Source: Megaustenia siamemsis (lineage: Eukaryota; Mollusca; Gastropoda; Stylommatophora; Ariophantidae). Taken from it: a DNA stretch of 64,000 bases. The stretch covers positions 82,211,928 to 82,275,927 of the forward strand of contig JAVIAB010000041.1 in the NCBI GenBank assembly GCA_032433765.1, read 5' to 3'. This document shows, in pieces, positions 57,626-64,000 of this stretch. Every line of letters starts with the position of its first letter. Within the stretch, counting starts at the first letter, position 1. Made by a program: the position numbers and the translations under genes. The notes under the pieces were generated by a model. It was given only the letters and a program-made list of their open reading frames with translations, made no database searches and had not been told where the DNA came from.

Positions 57626-58239
57626 TTACTTTTTTATATTTAAATGGTAAATGAATTTTACAAATCCATTATTGTTTTTAATATCTAGTTAAGTAATTTT
57701 AAAATATTGTAAAAAAGCAGAGTAATTCTGAGACATGGAATTTGACTATCAGATATGGCAGGCGACGTTACTTCTACCCATAGAGATGCTCCCTTTAAGT
57801 TATTATTTGGACATGCACGCTAAGGCAGATCGCTTTCAAATGTGTGCATGCTTATATTTAAATGGGTGCTGAATTAAAAAAATCTGTGTTTTGTCATTAT
57901 CGACCAATAAGTTTACTGTTTTAATAGGGAAAAAGTCAGTAAAAATGTACAAATAATGCATTCAATGATATTCAGTCACGAATATCTTGACAACGGCTAT
58001 GAGTATTCCAATAATTCTTCCACAGGACAGTGGGGTATTTCCTAACCTTTCACCTAACATATAAATAGTAAAACATGTCATGTGACATCTCTAGGAAGAT
58101 GTGTTAAAGTGCGTGTCCCTTAGCCAATTTCTGAAAGTGGCCGTGTTGTAGAAAAAAATCGAATTGGCTTTTCATTGCTCCTGGAAGTTAGCAGATTCCA
58201 ATTGATCTTGAAGATGTTTTTATTGGAATATAATGGTTA
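57626..58239 (+). other. DDX54 intron 1, unique part
   Basis: AT-rich sequence without recognisable gene or repeat. Confidence 0.5.
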
Positions 58240-58960
58240 ATGTCTGTTGTGAGTGAGCACGCTGGCTGGAGAGATTTTCCCTCTTCTCTAATCTGACAGT
58301 TGAGTTACCTGCTTTCTAATTCTTGATCAAATCAAAATTCCCATCAACTCAAGATTACAATACCATTGTCAAATTTACTGCATCAGAACACACATTTTGA
58401 GGAATGTGACATTTGTCCATATTCAAACAATACACCCTTCTGTGTACCTTCCTAATTACCACTTTCAGCGATCCCTGAGTGTTTATTTCCATTGCTGTTT
58501 GAATTTTTTGAGATCATAAGATACATTGTTTAATGTGAAAAAAATGTATAATTTCCAAGAAATTGGTAGTTTTTCCTTTCTTTTATTTTTTTGCTGTGAC
58601 CTGGGACATTTCCTGGTCATCGGCAAACATCAAACAGCTCTTTGTAACTTTGGAAAGACAGTGAAAAACTCAATGTGATCGCCGCACATACTAACCAGTG
58701 AGCGCATAGACAGACATTGTAACATGTCCCGTCCATGAGGTGAAAGTGACGTTTAAAATCAACCTCAGGAATTTCAAGTCCCCATGTTTTGTCTAGTGTG
58801 GAATGCACAGGTCTGTGTCTAGAGTTAAGAGAAATTACTATTTTTAGAACACCTAATGTTCCATTTAGTGGTAGTAATTTTTATTACGGAATCGACAATC
58901 ATAATTGGGAGAGTATAGGAATAGGTGTCATAATCTAGGATTAACAGTATTTTAATTTGT
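58240..58960. repeat. unknown dispersed repeat, copy 1
   Basis: Over about 600 bp it aligns by eye with 62850-63415 in the same orientation. Shared blocks include TCTGTGTACCTTC/TCTATGTACCTTC, CAAACAATACACCCTTCTG/CAAATATTCTGCCCCTCTA, TCCCCATGT, ACTATTTTTAGA and the spacing between them. There is no open frame and no family is recognised. Confidence 0.65.
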
Positions 58961-59234
58961 AGAAGTAGTTTTAATAAGTCAAGTGGTACATTATCAGCTG
59001 CTGATTTCAAGCTGATGGGCACTTGTTTCATCTGCCTCATTGATGTTAACAAATGTTGATCTGCAGGTAACCCAGCAACATTGGCCACAGCCGACTACTG
59101 TCACTGTTAGCTCAATGGTGTAACTAGTGCAGTGAGATCATTTATATATCACACGATTGCTGTACAGAAATATTGGCACCAGCTTGAATGTTTTTTATGT
59201 TGTTTTGAACATGTACATTTTATATTTTAGTTAT
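58961..59234 (+). other. DDX54 intron 1, unique part
   Basis: It includes GTTAGCTCAATGGTGTAACTAG (about 59107), an A-box-like stretch without a B box. Otherwise nothing. Confidence 0.4.
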
Positions 59235-59785
59235 AAGAAACTTGAAAACAGCTTGCAGAAAAGACAACAGAACACAATCAAAATTTGTACATAGTTTTTC
59301 ATTGACCAGAAAAAGCACTCAACAGAGTAAATAGAACAACTGTGAGAGATACTTAACTAACAACATCCTGAGTAAGCCACATTTAACCAACCTTATTAAA
59401 AGTCTCTACATCAACAGCAGTTGCAGGGTCAGAACAGTTGCAGGCTACATAGACCACTTCAAAGTTAGATCAGGTGTAAGACAGGGGTGCGTACTATCCC
59501 CCCATTTGTTCATTACATACATGGACCATATATGCAAGTTAGCCAACCCATTGGAGACAGAGGCGATCAACGAGCTTCTATTTGCAGACAATCAGGCACT
59601 AATACATGGAAACATAGAAGACCTACAAGAACACTTAAATAGACTCAACAGTACAGGCACAAAATACAGCATGATAATCAACATCACATAAAACAGAAGT
59701 CATGAATATCGCAAAATAGAAATAACATGAACATAACTATAGATGGCAGACAACTAAAACAAGTAAAGGAATTTAAATCCAAATC
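59235..59785 (+). mobile_element. LINE-B fragment, copy B4 (RT core)
   Basis: The plus strand reads ILSKPHLTNLIKSLYIN, CRVRTVAGYIDHFKVRSGVR then QGCVLSPHLFITYMDHICKL and ELLFADNQALIH (59575), then GRQLKQVKEF before it stops. The RT active-site motif reads FADN instead of FADD, and there are stops upstream, so the copy is dead. 5' and 3' truncated. Confidence 0.8.
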
Positions 59786-60187
59786 AAAAGTCAAAGAGAT
59801 AGACTAGTTAGGACCGCAAGTGAGGACAGAGAAGTAGTAATCTTCAAGTAAAGTTAGAAATGTGCAAGTAGTAGACACAAGATTCAAGTAGTTAGGAATC
59901 TTCAAGTTAGTTGAGAAGTTATGAAGGAACAGACTAGAGAGTTATAAAGATATTAGTGACTTAAGAAATTAGTTGAGTAGTAGACAGAACCAGTAAATTA
60001 GAACACATGAATTTAGTTGTGAAAGTGTTTTGAGAGTATTCCAAGTTGTGCTTCATATTTCCTAGAAGTCGTAAGTACGTTGTGAGAGAGTAATGTATAA
60101 TATGCTCGCATGGACATTACATAATCACCGGTGGTAACCTATGTATGTCCAGAATTAAAGAACATTAATTCAAGAGAAGTGCATCCA
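59786..60187 (+). other. unidentified AAGTAGT-rich sequence between LINE-B copies
   Basis: About 400 bp rich in CAAGTAGT/GAAGTTA words. It could be part of an LTR or other repeat, but no terminal structure or protein was found. Confidence 0.35.
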
Positions 60188-60198
60188 CTATTATGTAT

Positions 60199-61129
60199 CT
60201 TCTTCTTCTTTCCTTCCTCATCTGCCTTTCAGCGTCAAGGGGAGATATAATTTGCGGTCTTTTGCTCTTCTGTTCGCCTCTGCTGCTGTTATGTTTCCTA
60301 GTGCTTCTAATATTCCATCGACCCATCTTTTTCGTAGTCGACCCTTGGGTCTGGTGTTCTCACAACGTTTGTTGAAGGCTCGTTGTGTTGTGTTTTGTTC
60401 TTTCTGCCTTGTCACGTGGCCAAACCATTTTATCTGTTGTTTCCTTATATATTCTATGATTGGGGCTATTCCTAGCTTTTTTCTCTGTTCTTCATTTCTG
60501 ATCTTATCTCTCAGACTGTTTCCTGTCATTCGTCTAACACATTTCATCTCTGTAGAGGGTATTTTTCTTATTGTTCCTGCATCTTGGGTCCAGGTCTGGC
60601 ATTGGTAGCACAACGTTGGGATGAAGATTGTATTGTATAGTGCTCGTTTTGCCTCTAGAGTTATTCCTTGTTGGACAATAGTGGTGATAGCTGTCCAATG
60701 ATTTGACAAGCTTTGTTGCATCTTGATTCTATCTCTGCTGTTTGAGAATTATCGTTTGTCACTAAACTTCCTAGGTATTTGAATTCCTCTACTTGTTTTA
60801 GTTGTCTGCCTTCTATAGTTATGTTGATGTTCTGTTTATTTTTGGCGACATTCATGACTTCTGTTTTGTTGATTTTCATGTTGTATTTTGTGCCTGAGAG
60901 TTTGTTTAAGTGTTCTTGTAGGTCTTCTATTGTTTCATGTATTAGTGCCTGTTTGTCTGCAAATAAAAGCTCGTTGATCTCGTCTGTCTCTGATGGGCTG
61001 ACTAGCTTGCATATATGGTTCATGTATGTAATAAACAGTAGGGGGAAAGCACGCCCCCTGTCTAACACCTGATCTAACTTCTAAGTGGTCTGTGTAGCCT
61101 GCTACTGTTCTGACCCTGCAGCCGCTGGT
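60199..61129 (-). mobile_element. LINE-B copy B3, 5' truncated (931 bp)
   Basis: It is flanked by CTATTATGTAT at 60188-60198 and 61130-61140, a perfect 11-bp target duplication. The minus strand reads VRSGVRQG (61065), FITYMNHICKLVSPSETDEI and ELLFADKQALIHE, where the RT motif FADD has become FADK. Then come GRQLKQVEEFKYLGSLVTND, IEYIRKQQIKWFGHVTRQKE and RRAKDRKLYLPLTLKGR, followed by a GGAAAGAAGAAGAAG tail. Two frames are needed. It is the best reference for the LINE-B 3' half in this window. Confidence 0.88.
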
Positions 61130-61141
61130 CTATTATGTATC

Positions 61142-61289
61142 ACATGCCAGAATTAAAAGATCAATAAACTTGATTATGATTATATAACATAAATGAGAAG
61201 TCTGTGATGATTGATGTTAACTATAATTGTGATGTGCTCTGACTCCAACGATAATAATACAAGTAATATAAAGACAAATAAATCAACAA
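61142..61289 (+). other. DDX54 intron 1, unique part
   Basis: AT-rich sequence with no recognised feature. Confidence 0.45.
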
Positions 61290-61405
61290 CGTCCTACATT
61301 TCCTTAAGTGATGTCCCCCTACAATTCCTTAAGTGACGTCCCCTACATTTCCTATTTGACATCCCCCTACATTTCCTTAAGTGATGTTGTCCTACATTTC
61401 CTTTG
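61290..61405 (+). repeat. 26-28-bp minisatellite next to the DDX54 exon 2 acceptor
   Basis: CCTACATTTCCTTAAGTGAT plus GTCCCC repeats four to five times. The last partial unit (CCTACATTTCCTTTG) supplies the polypyrimidine tract of the acceptor TTTTGCTCCAG at 61406-61416. Confidence 0.88.
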
Positions 61406-61416
61406 TTTTGCTCCAG

Positions 61417-61525
61417 GGCATTGACAGTGATGATGGAGGGAAAGACTCAGAAGAGGAAATGACATCAGCAAAGAGACTGGCAGGGCAGAAAAATAAGAAA
61501 AAGTCCGGAGGCTTCCAGTCCATGG
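61417..61525 (+). CDS. DDX54: DDX54 (Dbp10-type DEAD-box RNA helicase), second recognised coding exon
   Basis: 109 nt between the acceptor TTTTGCTCCAG and donor GTAATT, entered in phase 0 and left in phase 1. It encodes GIDSDDGGKDSEEEMTSAKR, then LAGQKNKKKSGGFQSM with the next glycine codon split. The acidic/serine stretch followed by NKKKKSGGFQSMG is the conserved segment immediately before the Q-motif of DDX54 (in animals KSGGFQSMGLSYPVF...). The helicase core (Q-motif, DEAD box) would lie downstream; I did not find it before 64000. Unrelated DEAD-box proteins do not share this signature, so the identification is fairly firm. Confidence 0.82.
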
Positions 61526-61754
61526 GTAATTATCTCCTCCAGTTCACATTGTGTGTGTTTGTTTGTGAGATGTTTGTGTTTGTTTGTGAGATGAGATTTG
61601 TGTCAAGAGTTATGTTTTTGTGATGTTCTCTTGATGGCTGCTTGAGTTGTGCTATTCTAGCTTCTGTCCACAAGTTAGGCAACTGGTTGGTAGAGCAGGG
61701 CCTCAGTTCACATCCAAGGGCAGGTCATTCCAGATTTTGTTCAAAACAGACAGG

Positions 61755-61860
61755 CTGGTGAGGTCAGGTCATCATAGTCTCAGTAGAGGTCAGTCATGGT
61801 CGTCATAGTCTCCACAGAGGTCAGGGTCATCATAGTCTCCACAGTGGTGGGGTTTTTATA
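61755..61860. repeat. about 36-bp tandem repeat (3 copies)
   Basis: GGTCA..GTCATCATAGTCTC then CACAGAGGTCAG, imperfect. Confidence 0.8.
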
Positions 61861-62629
61861 TCATATATACCAAATATAATTATACTATAACAAGTAATAG
61901 GAAACTCTTTATACAGAGCTTCACAGCACGAGGTAGTCTGATCATCAGAAGAAAGACCAGCTGATCAAGTGTTTTAACTTTTTGAAATTCTAAGGGAGGT
62001 GGAGGGATGTGAGCCCACCTGGGTCATGACTCCCAAACATTGACCTACTGCTGCTTTGAACTCTTAAGGCTTACAATATATTCAGCTTAAAATAACAACA
62101 CTTACTCTAGGCAAGACTTCTAGTTGAACCTACGGTCTCTACCAGGTCATATACTTGTCTTAGCTTGATCCCAGCACATTGATGTCCTCTTTGTGGTGGC
62201 AGCAGTCTAAAATGGCTTGTAATTGGAACGTCTTTTTATATCCATACACACACACGCTGCTGTTGTCAAGGGTATAATTCGGCACGAAGGAGTGGATCGC
62301 TAACTGGTAATAGGTGATAAAGATGGACTGGCCTCTCAACTCCATTACTTGAACTGTTGGTATTGCAAACGTTGGGTATGGCTCACCCACAGTTGATGAT
62401 GTAATTTCTTATCTCTTATCGTCAACTCCTTGGATATTCAAGGATTAAACTATCACTATGGCGTTGACTTACATGGGAGTCAGAAGTGGTTGATGTGTCA
62501 ATTAGTCGTCCAATCGTCTGAAAATCAGATTACTTTGAGATTATTGATATGTCTTGGCTTCATCAGAGCTGCCATGATGCTCTATAAGCTGAGACTCAGC
62601 AATAGCCTTCATCGCTCTTGTACGCATTC

Positions 62630-62650
62630 CCCCCCCCCCCCCCCCCCCCC
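62630..62650. repeat. poly(C) run
   Basis: 21 consecutive C. Its length is likely unstable in sequencing. Confidence 0.95.
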
Positions 62651-62849
62651 ATTAATTCTAGCCTCTTTAAAAGGTCGCAGAGGGACAATGTTGTGAGCCC
62701 TCTGACACTAATTTCTACGGCATGCATTCTGACCTGGAATCCCTGCTGTCTCAGCTCAGTGCCGAGATCCTTTTACTTGGCTACTTTAAATATATGCTGC
62801 TCCTCTATCCTGAATTCAAATGGCACTTTGAGTTCTATTAGCCCTAGAT

Positions 62850-63415
62850 TATGAGACCGTAGTAAAAATTACCTCATCAAAACACAAATTCTTCACAATT
62901 TTCACATTTTCTGTGTTCAAATATTCTGCCCCTCTATGTACCTTCAGAATTTCCACTCTCAGTAATCCTGGAGTGTTTGATTTGTTTCTATTGTTGGATT
63001 TTTCCCCCTCCATTTTGTGAGACATGCTTTCATGTAATACTGAAAAATGATCAAATTTTCTAGAATTTGGTTGATTTTTTTGTTGGTGACTAGAGAGACT
63101 TCCTTGGTCTTCGACCAAAATCGAACAACTCTTTATATCTTGGGAAACTCAGCAAATAACCTTATGAAGTAGCTGAACATACTGATGGACTAATGGTATC
63201 CATACCAATAGACATTATAACACATCCATCCACTAAGGTCGAATTGAGGTCATAAATCCACCTGAGCCAGGAAATCCAAGTTCCCCATGTCTGTCCAAGT
63301 GTAAACACACAGCCGTGTGTCAACAAGTTTAAAGAAAACACTATTTTTAGAGCTCCCAATGTTAAATTAAGCAATAGTCATTTTTACTATGGTATTATAA
63401 ACTAGTCACAGATTG
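62850..63415. repeat. unknown dispersed repeat, copy 2
   Basis: Partner of 58240-58960 (same strand). Shared blocks include CTCTATGTACCTTC, CTGGAGTGTTTGAT/CTGAGTGTTTATTT, TTCCTTGGTCTTCG/TTCCTGGTCATCGG, TCCCCATGT, ACTATTTTTAGAGCTCCCAATGT and the TTTTTACTATGG/TTTTTATTACGG end. Confidence 0.65.
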
Positions 63416-63469
63416 ACATGTAATCTTGGGCTAAGATGATGTGGGTCATATCTGATGTGCAATGTCTGG

Positions 63470-64000
63470 ACACATTTTAGATCTCTTGGTGCACTTTGGG
63501 GACTTCCCTCGACCTGGGAGGTCAACAGCCATCTCCCAGTCGTTCACTATGTCCAGGATCGTTGAGTTGTTCCAGTTGTTCTGCTTGGAGGGATGCAGCC
63601 TGTCAGGCACTCAGCAATAGGAGTTTGTTGTGGCTGGTCGAACTTTAGTGTTGGCCTTCATCCACGCCCCGTTCACAACCACAGCCAGTTCATGCAGCAC
63701 TCTGTTGTGTCACCTTGTGTGCCGCCCTGGGCCTAGCGCTGTCTTGCATGAGGAAAGAACATGCTCCATTGTCTGTCTTCCTTTGTAAAGAGGACATCGA
63801 TTGTCATCTGTCTTCCCCCACTTCACAAGGTTGCATGCTGATGGTAGAACGTCATACATCGATCTGATTATGTAGCTGAGCCGCAGTGGTGCCACATGTC
63901 ATTTCATATTAGTGTCCTCTACAAGGTCTCATCCCATGTGGTCCATTGGCCTTGCTGCACCTGTTGTGCTACCTTTAGTGCATGTTTGTCCTCGACATCT
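63470..64000 (-). mobile_element. LINE C-terminal fragment (family F), runs off the window
   Basis: The minus strand reads MAPLRLSYIIRSMYDVLPSA then CNLVKWGKTDDNRCPLYKGR and QTMEHVLSSCKTALGPGRHT (63710-63895). Further down it reads STILDIVNDWEMAVDLPGRG and KCTKRSKMCPDIA (about 63470-63570). The HVLSSCKTAL knuckle followed by a W-E-M-x-V-D-L segment is the tail of an R2/NeSL-type or related LINE. Several frameshifts are present, so it is inactive. The rest lies beyond 64000. Confidence 0.65.

Larger units (their letters stand above)
61526..62849 (+). other. DDX54 intron or flank with minor repeats
   Basis: No further helicase exon was recognised. Visible are a diverged tRNA-like head (TTGGTAGAGCAGGG...CAGTTCACATCC, 61685-61725), a roughly 36-bp repeat (GTCATCATAGTCTCCACAGA, 61760-61860) and a 21-base C run (62630-62650). 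Short minus and plus frames here resemble nothing known. Confidence 0.45.

Overview
The window looks like a non-coding-dominated piece of an animal nuclear genome, most likely a lophotrochozoan and probably a mollusc. The evidence is spliced exons with GT/AG sites, several non-LTR retrotransposon families, tRNA-derived SINEs, a mariner-type and a hAT-type relic, a Penelope-like relic, and very abundant minisatellites. The phylum is an inference from the style of the repeats. About half of the 64 kb is tandem repeats, in more than 30 arrays with units of 12-77 bp.

Layout. 1-8153: one 34-bp array that continues off the left edge. 8389-14738: a cluster of 43-, 57- and 31-bp arrays that appear to descend from the 3' end of one LINE open reading frame, with a nearly full-length RTE-like element (10148-13374, minus) inserted inside the 57-bp array. 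14742-25455: about ten more arrays around a single recognisable host exon, the first coding exon of an aquaporin (15345-15554, minus). 25456-31900: a low-repeat stretch, then degraded LINE fragments, a 40-bp and a 32-bp array, and a plus-strand LINE split by a 341-bp mariner deletion derivative. 31985-37860: a 30-bp array. 38500-40240: tRNA-SINE copies and a possible small membrane-protein gene (39704-40237, minus). 40430-46835: 14-, 21- and 29-bp arrays and an inverted repeat around a unique spacer. 47200-49890: simple repeats and a Penelope-like GIY-YIG relic. 49889-55893: a nest of transposons in which an RTE-like copy was hit by a hAT relic and two LINE-B copies, and one LINE-B copy was hit by an intact-looking RNase H-bearing LINE (51800-54738, plus). 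56501-61525: the first two recognised coding exons of a DDX54-type DEAD-box helicase (plus), whose intron holds a SINE and two LINE-B copies. 61526-64000: intron or flank with a divergent unknown repeat and a LINE C-terminal fragment.

Only two host genes are recognised with confidence (aquaporin, DDX54), and both are partial. They do not form a functional unit. The main interest is evolutionary: transposons seeding satellites, datable nested insertions, and genes surviving inside satellite-rich DNA. All array boundaries and copy numbers were read by eye and are approximate.
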